Shown piece after piece: positions 47,871-60,403 of a stretch of DNA of 64,000 nucleotides. Position numbers and translations under genes: made by a program. This DNA comes from Phoebastria nigripes (lineage: Eukaryota > Chordata > Aves > Procellariiformes > Diomedeidae), in assembly GCA_035582835.1 (NCBI GenBank), contig JAYKAV010002453.1, positions 686,495-750,494 on the forward strand, read 5' to 3'. The notes beneath the pieces are model-generated. The model saw nothing but the letters and a program-made list of their open reading frames with translations, was not told the origin of the DNA and made no database searches. Numbering within the stretch: position 1 is the stretch's first letter; every line of letters begins with the position of its first letter.

Positions 47871-50800
47871 ACAAAAACCCATTAGGCTCGCCCGAAAAAT
47901 ATTTTTGGAGAGCGATTACGGTGTACAGAAGCACCAGCGCTGGTTTGGTGACACTCTTGGATGGGAACAGCCTAGCGATGGGCAGTGAAGGGACGGGTGG
48001 GCCCTGTGGGCAGTGCAGGCCTCACGGCGCTCCTTGGCTCTCTGGGTGGAGAATGAACGGTGTTTCTGTATGAAAAACAGTAAGTGATTGTCTGCGCTGT
48101 GTTTCGTGGAGAGACTTCATGCTCTGGAGAAGATAAAGTGAAGCTGACCCCCCCCAAACTACCTTAGTATTGCTATTCTTAGGAGTGGAGAAACCCCCAA
48201 TTTACCTCAGACATATCGATCAAAGCACTACCGGGAATTTCTTGTATATCCTGCTCTGATGTGCCATCCCCAGTCCTGGCATAACCTCTCTAGCAAAGGC
48301 TCCTTATAGAAACACTTACCGCCATACTCTAGCACACTCCTGCTGAGGAAATTTCTTTCACAAAGGCTTTCGGGTCCCCTTCATACCACTATATTTTGAT
48401 ATGGCTTTTGGAGAGAAGAATGAAGGAGAAGATGTTTCCAAAGTATTTCCCCCAAATTTACATCCCCGAGCTGTCTCCAAGCAAAGCTAGCTTTGAAGAG
48501 TATTAAACCTATTGATTTCTGATTCCGAAAAGGTTAAAAAAAATGGCCTTGAAGTAAGTCTGAGTGTCACAATTTTCAGGTCTGCAATATCCATTTCCCA
48601 GTTGTTTGTACAGGGCCCAACCCTGCAAACACTTCTGCACCTAAAGTGAGGAAAACCATACCTGAATGAAGGCATTTGCAATCTTACATCTCCAGCTACT
48701 AAACTCTTCCAAACAGAGAACTATGTGTATGTGGAACAGTATCTAAAGCATCTGGCACATTTAGGGGCACTATAATAAATCATAATATTAATTGTGTATA
48801 AATATGCAAATTGCATTATACAAAAACTGTAAAAAACAGTGGATTAAAATATAAATATATAGGTTGGACTCCTAGCATCGAAAGTGACCTCTCGGTCCAG
48901 TGAAACACTATAAATGGTATAGGTAAAGAATTCCAGTTCATTTATCTTACTTTTGATCTTCTTGAGTGAAATTCACCCCAGGGTTTCATTTGGTCTCTCC
49001 TGAAGCCATACTATAAATCACATGATGTATAGCACACAAAGATAATTATTTTGCTAAGGTTTAGGCTAAGTATTCCACTGCCATGTTGCCATTTTTAAGA
49101 TTTTTTTTTCTTCTGTGGCATTATAAATTGCAATGCTTAGATATGCTTCATATCTGTTACAGGGTACGGTTAAAAAAAATGGATTCTAGGTGCCAAAAAA
49201 GCAGGGAGTGCCAGCAGCTGCTTTGGGACCTCTGCATTAGCGAGCCTGCGTGTGGATAGCCCATCTCCTTCGTGGCTGCGGCTGGAGGAGCGAGCGCTGC
49301 ACAGCCTTTCACGGCTCCTTGGGGAAGGGCAAGCTATTGCGTAGGGACTGACCTTCCTGTCAGCCCGTGAGACACCATAAACCAAAACTGGTGGAGGACT
49401 GGACTTCAACTGTTTCTTCCCAGCCAAGATCACACCCTTCTGGAGATTGCTTTGTCCCAGCACAGAAGTGTGAGCTGCTGCAGTAATTCTGCCATGAATG
49501 AGAGCCTTTCTTTTGAGTCATATACTTTTGTTTCCAGTCTACGGTGTCTTGGCTTACTACTGTGCTGGGGATTATCCCTGCAAAAAGCCAGAGCCTGGAA
49601 AATGAGCCATTTTCAGCAGCTATGAAACTTGGTTTTTAAAAAGTGTTTCCCTCTTTTTATATATATATTTTTATATATATATGTATATACACACATAAAT
49701 ATATACATAAAAAATTGGTTTCACTACAGTGAAACTAAGTAAATGATTGTAATAATAAAAATAATATAATAACATATTTTAATACTATAACGTAATAGGA
49801 AAATGCAGTACCAATAACATTATCATTAATATTATCATTAGTAGTAGTAGCATAATAGTCTTATAGTTAAAGCTTCATTTTTCTGGGTGCCGGTCAAACA
49901 TAATGAATTAGACTGTCTTTTTTCCAAGCAGCAAAAGCCTCAACCTTACAGGAAACTCCATGCGGACAAATCCCAAATGAGCACAGAGGGGTCCTCGGCA
50001 GCTTGGGGAAATGACCCAGCAATGGCTGCAGCAGGACTGGGATCCAAGTAAGGGCCATAGGAGAACTGATGAAGAAGAAAAGGTGGGAACCATTACACAT
50101 GTACGAGGAGACGTTTGTATCAACAGTCTGGATTCAGTTCTCTCCTCTCCTACCCTCAAAATCCTACCAAAACCACTGCAGGCAGTACCAGAGTCATACG
50201 GGTACAATTTATGGCAGATTTTGGCACAGTGTGTTCTCCATTCCACTGGGCTGGGGTCCCTCAAAAGTCTGATCAACTAATTCATAAATGCCTTGGGTAG
50301 TTATATTGTCCTGTATTAATATAAGCGAGATAATATATTGTTATTACTTCATAAGATCTAATACAAAGTTAGTGAAAAAAAAAATCCTTGGCACTGCAGC
50401 AGCTGTGAAACTATATACACTTAAAAGAAAATACTGTAACACAGGGCAGCTCTGAACTCTTTAATGTTTTTAAAAAATTCCTCCAGTCCTGGAGGGTCTC
50501 TGGAATTTCTTTCATACTGGAGCACTCCAAAACATTACATGTCACGCACCAGAGACTAGGCTGAAATCATGTCCTTTGCTCATCCTTTTAATGCCTTACT
50601 TTTGAGTCTCCCGTGGTTGTACTTTTTTCATCAGGCCCCCTAAAAGAGGATTGTCAATGGCACACACAGATATACCTCTGACTACATAAGATGTTATGTT
50701 TCAGCCTTTCTTCATTAGAACCAGACACTTCAGGTTCTACGTTAAATCTTGAAATGCTGTGCCCTGGCTTACAGATACTAGCCCTCCCTCCTCCCCAGTT

Positions 50801-53800
50801 GCTTTTTAGTAGCATCCTGAAGTGCATGTCAGGCTTAGGGCTCTGTTAATACTCATTTAACTCACTATTGGCTACAGAAATCCCTAAAAAGCCCCATTCT
50901 GCAAGAGTATGAAGTTTACACAGATGTATCAGACTGAGTGGGGCAACAGGGCTGAAGTGTGCCAGCAAAGAGAGCAGAGTTCACGTCTGTGAAGAATTTG
51001 TTTTGCTTCCTTTCTCAGATTTGTTTCAAGGATATGTATATCTGGAGGGGTGGCCCAGAAGAGATGAGTCAGTAGGATATGCAATTTTAAAAAGGGAAAG
51101 AAGGGAAATCTTTATGGAAAAGCCAAATGGAAATAAGAAGGAAAGACGAACAGAGAAAGACCACGAGGGTGCAGGAAAGCCATGAGGAAAACCTGAGGTT
51201 GGAAAGAGTATGGAAGCAGGAAGAATGGCCATGCTGAAGTAGGCACAGGACAGTCAAACTAAACTTCTGGAGATATTTCTGCCCCAACTGTTTCCCCTGA
51301 AATGAGAGCCAGCTTAAACAATCTGGCCTGAAAAACTGCTGCAGGTCAGCAGCTGCGTCACAAACTGGTCTTTCTTGCTTCAGGATAACGATTCATGACA
51401 CAAAGGTGGAGTGACTGGTATATCTTCATCCATCCAATTCCAATCTCATGCTGTAAGTCTGCCCAAAATCTAGTCTAACAGCTGCACTGAGGGAGGATAA
51501 AAAAGATTCTGCCTTTTTCAAGACGAAAATGAACTTAGCAGAATTAGCTATCATGTGAAAAGAAACCCTGCTTGCCAGAGTCACATTATTTAAAGCTTTT
51601 GATTGACCTGAGAGACTTCCTAAACTTTCTTTCCTCTGCCTCCTACTCCCCACACTATAAGAGTCTATTTTATTTTTAGATGTATCATGACAATAAATTT
51701 AAAACTCCTGGATCTCTCAGCTCACTCTTCCTAGTTGGCGCCTCATTTGAGTAATGGGTCATGAGGTTGACATTCCTCCAGTGATGTATTGCTTGCTAGA
51801 GTGGCACTGACCAGAAAAGGCAGGTCAAATAGTCTTTTAATTTAATCTTTTACAGCTAGAGATGAGAATGCTATAAAAAATGCCAAAGAGGATATCCATG
51901 TGATACTCTCACTGGGGAGAGTATCCATGGGGGAGAGAGAGAGACAACATCAGGAGCCATGGAGAGCTATATCTCAGGAAACATGGCTTATTTTGGGGAC
52001 GAGCCAAAGACAAAATAACAAGTGAGAAGGAAATGACGGAGAGGTTCTGGGGAATTTTTCACTAGCTGATTACCTTCTGTTTAAAGGTTTGGCTCCAACT
52101 TCTTTTTAGGTGGCTTCATCCAGAATACCCTTCACAGCAGAGGAAAACTGTTACTTCTGGGAAGTAAAGCTGAGTACATTAAACTTGGTTTTCTGTCTGT
52201 GATTTTGATTAATAGTGTTTCTTAAAATATGTGTTGTTTCTGTTGGGCCATTAGTCCTGATGGCATGGTCCTGAAGTTTCTTAGATTGTTGAAATTTATT
52301 GCACTGTTTCTTAAAGTTTAGTGTGTCCTCTTAACTTCATGAGTAACTGGAGTCCACACAAAAAAACAAGAATTAAAAAAAAAAAGAAAAGGAAAAAAAA
52401 TAGTGGATTGCTTAGCAAGCCAGTACCACTTTGTCGGATTATGAGGCTATGTTAACCATTTAAACAGCCAAATTCAGGATGACATTATTTGTTTTTATCA
52501 GTTTCCACTCCACTTGATGGAGTAAAGATTGTCTGATGCAATTCTATTTGTTATACAATTTGAGTAGACATTCCCCAAAACCAAAGAAGAGAAAGTGTTC
52601 CTTTTTAAAGTTCTGAATCCCTTCTCCCGTCATTACTTTGCCATTTTATTATTCCCCAGGCTGCATACAAGATATGTCCTTGGTTTTTAGCTCCTTCTAG
52701 CTTTCCAGTCTCTTTGTCTNTCTTTCACTGAAACACAAAGTTTTGTAAAACCATCATCAGGAAACCCATACACCAATGCTTGTCTTGAATGAGCAGACAC
52801 ATGTGCTTGTGCTACTGCTATAGTTTCAGCAATCTGATTCCTGAAAGGAGATTAATAGTTCTGACAACTGTCGTAGATGAAGGGCCATATTTCTGCTCAA
52901 TCCGTAATAGTACTTTTTGTTGTTGTTTCAGCCCCACATATTGTTTATGCTGATCCATCTCTTCATGCAGAAAACCAAATGTCTATATTTCATCTTCGCT
53001 GAAGTCACCCCATAACATTTTAAAGTTTGAGGAAGAAGTTCTGACACTGCTATTCATTCATCACTGACACTGAAAAATAATGAGATATTATGAGAATGCC
53101 TCAAGAAAGAAAAATGTTTATATTTGGCTTCTCGTTTCTTGACCCTCTGAGGTTATTTGCTTCATATTTTCAACTTTTATCCACATCCTGGAAGGCTAGC
53201 AAGTCACTCTATTTAATGGAAGCTTAGATTCTCATGAACTTCCCTTATTCCAGCAGCTAGGGCACAGAAAAAAACAAGTATCACAAGACTTTGTGATAAA
53301 ATTGAAAAACTTGGCAGCACTTCTGCCTCCTGCTGATTAGCTTTTTACTCCATGAGTAATCTGATATAAACCAATGGAGTAAGTCACCAGTAGATAGTAT
53401 TCACTGTGAGTAAAACTGGCAGAAATATGTCCTGTTTGAAACAAAACATGCTGAAGAAAGCTCCCAACCTGATAGTCTTGGTTATAGGATATACACTGTA
53501 TAAAATGTATGCACATATATGCACACACATGTATCTATATACACACATACACCTACACTGTTAAAAATAGTGCACCAGGTTCCGAACTACTTGGGTTATG
53601 GTTCTAGTATGACCACACCTTGTTAAATAAAACACCAAGCGATTATTTCTCTGTTAATCTTAAATCAAGTGAACTGCATCTGTATGAAAAGAAAGGAATT
53701 TGTTTACAGCTTGCCTCTTAAATGCCAAGCTGCCACAGAAAGAGCACAACTGCGTGATCACAAGATGATACACAACATGAATTGACACATATACCAGGTT

Positions 53801-55486
53801 GGCTAAAAGAAGCATTGCTTGCATCTTATCATTACAAAACCCTGTTTTTTGGAGCATTTAGATTTCTTGGTTGCATAGATTCATTGATGTATAATAAATA
53901 GATGTGGCAGCCTCTCCTTTAGACAGGACACTTGAAAAACCTCATTCTCTCTCTTCTACTTGATCACTGATTTTGGCTACTTGCAAGAACTTAGTTGTCT
54001 TTTAAACTTCAGCTGCCTCTTTCAAATTTACTTGAAATCAGCTAGTGTTGTAAAAAAGATTATTGTGGGGACACACAGTGTGACTGCAAAATAAGGAAAA
54101 AAAAAGGCATGTATTCATCTAATAGAAGTAATTCTGGCTTATTTCTGTATTCTATCACAAATCCCCATGAGAAGCACTAGCTGGCATTTGTAAATGGCAG
54201 CTGCTGCCTATGAGCTAGCGCAATCAATCTTCATACTACTGCAGCTATCCACATAAGAATAATCAGTGACTGTGAGTCAACAGGCTGAAGCATGTACCTT
54301 TTATTCCTATCCACTCAGAATTATCAAAATAACAGCTCACCAAGGCAGAAAAGAAGGCAGTAGCTTCTTGTTTTCATGTCATATCTAATACGAATACAGT
54401 AGTTTAATACAGGGCACTTACAAAGTCTCACCTTACACATTCATCTCACTTTATTGGTTTGATATATTCGGACACAAATTAAACCAACCCAATAGACAAT
54501 ATTGCATTAATGTCTTAGTTATTCTGAACTTTGATATCAACTGCACTTTGGAAAAATGGTGATTTACAAACTGATACTTGGTTCCAAACATATGATCTTA
54601 TTTATCAGTAAAGACCGAAGTATGAATTCTCCAGAGCATTTATACTACTGACTATAAGACAAAGTTCTGCTAAATGATATGGAATTGCCATCACTGGTAA
54701 CATATTTAAGGATAGGATTTTTACATGTATATAGATTTAGAGAAGATACCTTTCTAGTGAGGATAAAAAACAAAAAATAAAGGAAAATAAATAGATGGTA
54801 GAATCCTTACCAATCACAAGACTATATCATTTTGTCAGGAAAAAATGAGGAATTGTCCTAAAACTTAAAAGTTCCTATGTAGATTTGAAAAGCTGAATCA
54901 ATCCAAACCTTCGTCTACTCAAATACACAGAGGACCCATATTCAATTTTGAATGTTACGCCCATGTTCTGGCAGTTACATGTGCCAATGAATCACAAATT
55001 GACTACTATTAATACTAGATAAAGTAGTATTTATTTCCTTTAATTTAAATGTCCCAAATGCATTGCATCTGAGTTCGATCAGATGCCTTGATATGTTTAT
55101 ATGGTGGGGCAAAGAAGAAAGAAATGGGTGGCTACTCTTCTCATTGACATTCATTATTATGTGTTTGAAATCACATTTTAGTCTCACTTAAGCCAGTCAT
55201 TTTCAGCTCATGGGCTGTGGATAAAGGGATTAATGGACTACTGTGTAAAAAGTCTGTGGAAGGTAACTGCAAAAAACGTCAATGGCTCTTATGAAAATGG
55301 GTTCCCATCTCTCATGCTGAAAAGGACTGACCGTGCATCTGGTAAGCATATGCTTATTTTAAGCACATAAGAAACCCACAAATTTGAATATGGACACTCC
55401 AAAGCTTAAATTTAAGAAAGCGTATTTTGCCTGATATTTTGTTAACCTTGTCTTTTGGATGTCAAATGCCCATAGTCGAAATAATC
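47871..55486. other. Non-coding DNA, no gene recognised
   Basis: Contains the AT microsatellite block and a purine-rich stretch at about 51090-51230. Frames at 49908-50280 are open on both strands and unassignable. Confidence 0.65.
49655..49860. repeat. AT-rich microsatellite block
   Basis: Two (TA)n runs (49658-49682), then 'gtatatacacacataaatatatac', then about 120 bases rich in 'aataataaaaataatataata' and 'attatcattaatattatcattagtagtag', i.e. imperfect (TAA)n and (TTA)n. Almost no G+C. It probably arose from decaying simple repeats. Confidence 0.9.
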
Positions 55487-55690
55487 ATTCATGTGAATCT
55501 TCACATAACTTTGACTGGTTTTGTTATTCTTCTCCAGATGCTTTCTATGCACAGCATGTCCATTTATATTGAGGCATCCAAAACTGAATTGTCATGCACC
55601 TGGAAATGTATCATTCATAGTTTTGTATTAAATCATTATTACAGTGAGATATTACTTCTGTAAAGTATTTCTCTAATCCTTCTCTTTGTT
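55487..55690 (-). mobile_element. Old CR1/L3-type LINE fragment, 3' part, reverse orientation
   Basis: The plus strand resembles the antisense of a CR1-group 3' region. 'tcatgtgaatcttcacataactttgactggttttgttattcttctccagatgcttt' follows the pattern 'tcatatggaagccgttccatacccctaatcatttttgttgcccttctctgtaccttt'. It is followed by GAGGCATCCAAAACTGAATT, the equivalent of 'gtgcccaaaactggac', and 'cacctggaaatgt'. The match is weaker than for the other LINE pieces. It gains support from the collinear RT fragment at 56125-56325 in the same orientation about 430 bases away, the order expected for one element running 5' to 3' on the minus strand. Confidence 0.5.
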
Positions 55691-56124
55691 AGTTTATTTT
55701 GGAAAGGCATATTCATTAAGCTGTAATAGTCACAATGATTCATATCGGTTTCCTCAGGGAACCATGTTGGATCAAAGTCCATTACAATAATGAGAAGTTT
55801 ATTATATTTCCTAACACATACTACTTTTCATTAGAGCTGCCAGAATGCTGATAGATGGATGGAAGAATGAATGCTTTGGGCAAATACAAACATTTCTAGG
55901 AGCGTCTAACGGTCCTCTTTAGTTGTTACCGACTGGGAATCATTTGTTAACAAATTGCATTAAATCTCTTTTTCCAAAATAATTCAAATAATAAACAGCA
56001 GCCCAACATGTTTTCTCATTGCTCTTTTAGTTTAAAATTGGCTATTTACTATGAATTCCAAGCATCCTATAGGTTGGCAACATAATTTGCTATTTATTTT
56101 ATTTCAAAGCCTCTCACACAGGTT

Positions 56125-56325
56125 CCCGTCAGAAGCCTTTTGAAATGCCACGTAAATTATGTTCAAAAGATACATTTCATCTCTTACTTTATGCACTTTT
56201 TCAAGGAATTCTTGAAAGACAGAGCAGCACAATTTGCCCTTACAGAAGCTGTGTCAGTTGGTCCTTATCGTATTATGCTTATCTTAATGTGTAATCTAGT
56301 CTTGAAGCAGATTCCATTTGAGGCC
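56125..56325 (-). mobile_element. Old CR1/L3-type LINE fragment, RT region, reverse orientation
   Basis: The plus strand reads like the antisense of the CR1 reverse-transcriptase region. 'gtcagaagccttttgaaatgccacgtaaattatgt' stands for 'tcaaaggctttctgaaagtccaggtacactatgt'. Then CACTTTTTCAAGGAATTCTT (about 56196) stands for 'cattcaaagaattct', and GCACAATTTGCCCTTACAGA (about 56226) stands for 'gcatgatttccctttacaaa'. Next is 'agctgtgtcagttggtccttatcgtattatgcttatcttaatgtg', parallel to 'agccatgttgactcttccc...ttatgttcatctatgtg'. Together with 55487-55690 this indicates one heavily eroded element. No frame survives. Confidence 0.65.
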
Positions 56326-59226
56326 TTATCTTTCCCAACTAGAGTAGATTAAAGAGGAAAGTCTTTGTTCATTGAAGTGCTGTGACTTACTTGCTCTCAA
56401 ATCCTTGGAATTCAGAGACAGAGCCCTGCAAGACTGCTGTCTAGCAAAAGGTTTTATGCACTTGCTTAACCCTGAGCACAAACAGTCTCACTGCAGCCAG
56501 CGGCCCTCTCTCTTGCTTAAAATTACATGTGTGATCAAATACCTTCCAAGCTGTATTGAGCAAGTAAAAAAACTGAACCTCGGGTGAAGAAAAACAGCAG
56601 AATGCAACTATCTCAGGCAATTAGCACTTTTTTCCCCTTTTCAATATAGTTTTCATAAATCATATTCAACACTCGGATCATTCAGAAGCTTTCTCTTTAA
56701 ATACCCTATTTCATTAGTTCTAACTTCCTCAAACATAGTTTCTGTCATACCTAAGGAACTGCCAAATGTTTCCAAAAGGAGCACGATGAGAACATTTCTT
56801 GGTGAGAAAAATGAAAAGAAAACATGTGCCTGACTTTTCCAAAGCCTGTTAGGAGTTCTGCCTAAATTTCTGTTTTCTTCACATGTGCAGCTTCGAAAAG
56901 AAGCCTACGCCTAACACCAAACTGACAGAATTAGCCTTTTCGACGTTTTTCCAGTGACTAGCAGAAAATATGCCCCCTCTACTCCACCTTCTGCTATATC
57001 TCTTACTGTGAGGTTGTTTAGTTTCGCCGTGTTAGCATCCAATGCAAGTCATTTTTGCTGCGTGTAACTGGGTCTTTTAACTGTTGTAAACCCTTTGAAG
57101 TTTCCTCTTTCTGCCAAGAGGTCAACGCGGTCTTTCTTTTGCCCTTTCAAAAGGACCTTTCATTCATTCCTGTGTTTGGTCAAGTTGTTGTGGGTTCTGC
57201 TCTGGCCTGGCACCATGAGTCCCCCTACACAAGCAATTGCTGCTTTCGTTGCTACTGCTGTTTGTACTCCTTATTGCTTCTTTCATTTATCTTNGCTGAC
57301 ACACCAAAGGAAAGAGGGGGCTGAAAGGGGAGAATTTGGCTGTAAGCTAAATTGATTGCATGTTATATTTCATGGAAGTCTGGCAGGAAGAGTTGAGTGA
57401 TCTCAAGAGTTTCAGGAATATTTTTGTTCCTATTGTGCAAATCAATCAAAGCGCGGCTCAGCCCGGGCTGCCCACCCCCTGGCAGCCCATAGCAGAGCTT
57501 GCTGCATTGTCAACAAAGGTTTGAATAGAACAAAAGTCTCCCAAGTGGACGCTGCATTCACTTGATGGGGTCACATATTACCCAACATTTAATAAAACTC
57601 ACATGAATTTGAAAAGGATTCCCAGACAGATCAATGACTGGAAAAGTAGTAAATTTAGCCAGTAGAAGGGATGCCCTAAAATCAAGGTGATGCTGTTACA
57701 TGTGGCAGTTACTCTTCTGTTTAGATATTAAATGTCACCGGTGTCTTGGGACTATTAGAATGAATTCTTGCCAAATAAACATATCTACCAGTTTCCTGTG
57801 ATGGTTCCACNCACCCTGGCTCTGTCACGGAGGAATTAATTTAGGGTGAGTTGCTTTTTCCCAAGCCTTCATCCACAGTACCAGCTGAACCAGCTGGTTT
57901 GGATCCTCCGCAGCTTTACATGCTTCTCTGTGGCACAAGCATAAACCTGGCAAAGCTAGCGGCTTCAGAAATGATGAGGACAACCTAAGCGATTGTTCCC
58001 CTAAGTGCTTGGGCAGAGATGTCTCCAGTAGATCATGCTCCCTCCCTTTTAATGCCAGAGCACTCTCTTAACCTTTTCTGAAAAACAGAACAACTGCTGC
58101 CCTGCCCCTCTCATCCTGCCTTCTCCTTTTAAGCTCAGGAGATGCCCAGGCTCTCCTGAAAGTTATAGCCGCTCTGCTAAGCTAGTCTTCCACCAGGACC
58201 TGATAAAAAGGTGATCTTAGTAATCCTGGTTGCTGCTAAAGTAACAAACTCTTAAATTCTGGCACAGCATGTGAGATTTTAATTTCATGCCTGAAAACAG
58301 AGAGTGAGAAATAATGACTCTGCATTCTTTCTTAGCGAATGCAACGGCCTTAGGCTACCTAAAGAACATAAGGCCATATGGTGTGTCACTGTTCAAAAAT
58401 TCAAAAGGAATCCAAAGGGGTACCTTATGCTTGTTCCCCCCACCTTATCTAGTTCACCACTAGCCTTGGCAATCACTGTCACAAGTGAGAGCTAAGGGAA
58501 TGCCGAGTCTGGAGTCATCACTCAGCTAACAAGTTAGTGCTTCTGCAAGATACATGGCAACGTGTTGACTGCCAGCACCTTATTTTGGACACAAGTCAGA
58601 CTAGAAAGAGGAATGGATGCAAGAGCTTGCAAAAACACGTGGCTCTGGGCAGGCCTCCATTCTGCAAAAAACTTCACGCACCCAGTTTGGATTTTGAAGG
58701 GCAAAGCTTGTAAACCTGTTTGTCAGAACCTCTGGCGTGTGGGGGTCATGTTAATCACCCCCCTCTGCAGCATGCCACAAAATATATCATTCATTTGGAG
58801 TGTTTGCTTTTTAGTAACTCATTTTCTCAGAACAAATACATGTCTAATTAACATATTTATGAGAGCAGGAATATGCAGGTACAATTTTAAAGCAATATAA
58901 ATATGGAATATGGAGAACATAAAGATCAGAAGAAAATCCCTGAAAAGGGACATACAGGGACATTCTTTGAATATAAGAAATATTTTCACACTGTTTTCTT
59001 CTTTGTCTTTAAAGAGAAATAATTTATTTTTAGCAAAATATTCAGGATTAAGTTTTCCAGCTGGCTGCCCAAATTCTTTCCACCAGTGCCATGTTTCTGC
59101 AGCCAGAAGAGCAATAGTGCACAAAATGTGCATATGCTTGCCCTTTACCTGTTGTTATGCACAGTTACTCTGTAGACTACTTTCATCTGGGCAGTTCAGA
59201 AACCCAAATTTTGACTTTATTGGAAA
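56326..59226. other. Non-coding DNA, no gene recognised
   Basis: Short overlapping frames only. A GC-rich core flanked by SOX/TCF-like words lies at 57432-57536. Confidence 0.65.
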
Positions 59227-59322
59227 GGCTGAGATTTTCAGAAGAGCTTAGGGATTGACTCCTGCTAAATATAGGCGACAGTTTTCATCTGGCTGCAATA
59301 ATCACTTCAAAAATCTCAGCCC
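59227..59322. mobile_element. Palindromic MITE-like element (GGCTGAGATTTTCA type)
   Basis: The segment begins GGCTGAGATTTTCAGAAGAG and ends 'cacttcaaaaatctcagcc', so the outer arms (about 19 bases) are imperfect inverted repeats of each other. I recall this arm, 'ggctgagattttcaaaagtgcctaag', from short hairpin-like repeats common in turtles and birds. The centre is decayed. There is no coding capacity; it is probably a non-autonomous DNA element. The half-copy at 21714-21745 appears related. Confidence 0.6.
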
Positions 59323-60099
59323 AAAAAGCCCATGTGACAACTATCAGTTCAAGGATTTAGCAGAAAAATTGTATTCTTGCTGGGACTTTGCAGAAGCAGT
59401 GAGAAAACCACAGTTAAGAAACGTGAAAAAACAGAACAAAACTTTACTCTCTTGCAAAGTGAGTACTCTGACGCCCAGCCAGTGTATTTCCTAAACACTG
59501 AGTGAAAATGAGATCTTTGAGCAGCATGCACTTTTCCAATATAAAGCCCACACACCACCACAGGGCAGCCCCCTGTTTGAAGCCACTNGATCCATCCCAG
59601 CCTCACATATTAACACTATAAAAGAAAACACTATTACCTGGCACACTTCGGCATTCCAGCAAGGATGCTAACTGTTGAATCCATGGATGCTAAGCTAAAT
59701 GTTGTTACCAACCAAAAGTAAATAATTCACCTAAAGTGCACAGCTGTTTTCAAGCTCTTGGATCTATAGATAGAAAAGTAAGTACATGGGATATACTTTT
59801 ACTATTAACCGCAGAGTTAGTTGTTCAGTTCTCTGCCTGCACCATCAGTTACCAAACCAACTTTGTTGACTAGTACTGAATGAGCTGCTACGTACCAGGG
59901 TTCAAAACAGAGGCATGCTGATANGAAAAAACGTGTGCCTAAAACTCATCTGCTGTTGAAAAACTTCGGGGCATAAGGTAAATACTTCTTTCACTGTGTC
60001 TTAAAAGCAATTTATGAAAGAAATATACAAATAAATTATGAACAAATGATCATGAAAAATATATTGATATTGCATCAACGCATTTTAAAATATTTAAAC

Positions 60100-60180
60100 C
60101 TGCTTCTGATTATCTTATGCGCTTGCCATTTGGCATTTACTGCTCCTGATTATCTTACATGCTTTCCAGTTAGCATGTAA
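60100..60180. repeat. 40-bp tandem duplication (two diverged copies)
   Basis: Copies start at 60100 and 60140. Both contain 'ctgattatctta', then 'gct-t-cca-tt-gcat-ta', with about eight differences and one extra base in the second copy. It is older than the duplications at 24071 and 26780. Confidence 0.88.
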
Positions 60181-60343
60181 CAAACTCTCTTAAGTCTGAT
60201 TAAATGTAAGCCAAAATTAAATACTTCCTATTTCCAACAAATACTATACTGATTTGCATTGTTTTGTTCCTTGGTTAGTTTGGTAAAGGAGGTTGGTGGA
60301 TAGTTTAAAATCTGTTCTCACCACGAGCTGGCACACCCCATCA

Positions 60344-60403
60344 GGGCAGGAGCAGGGCGAGGGAGCGCAGCAAGAGGGGGAAGGAGATGGGGGCAGGCGT
60401 GGG
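60344..60403 (+). other. G-rich patch with quadruplex potential
   Basis: Six runs of three or more Gs occur in 60 bases: ggg, ggg, ggg, ggggg, ggggg, ggg. Spacers run from 3 to about 13 bases, so a long-loop G-quadruplex is possible. The patch is local; both flanks are AT-rich. Confidence 0.5.

Noticed and set aside
47642..48073. 143-codon plus-strand frame, the second longest in the window
   Set aside because: It crosses the CpG-rich patch, where stops are rare by composition; the opposite strand is open as well, and the peptide is low-complexity Gly/Pro/Ala-rich without a domain.
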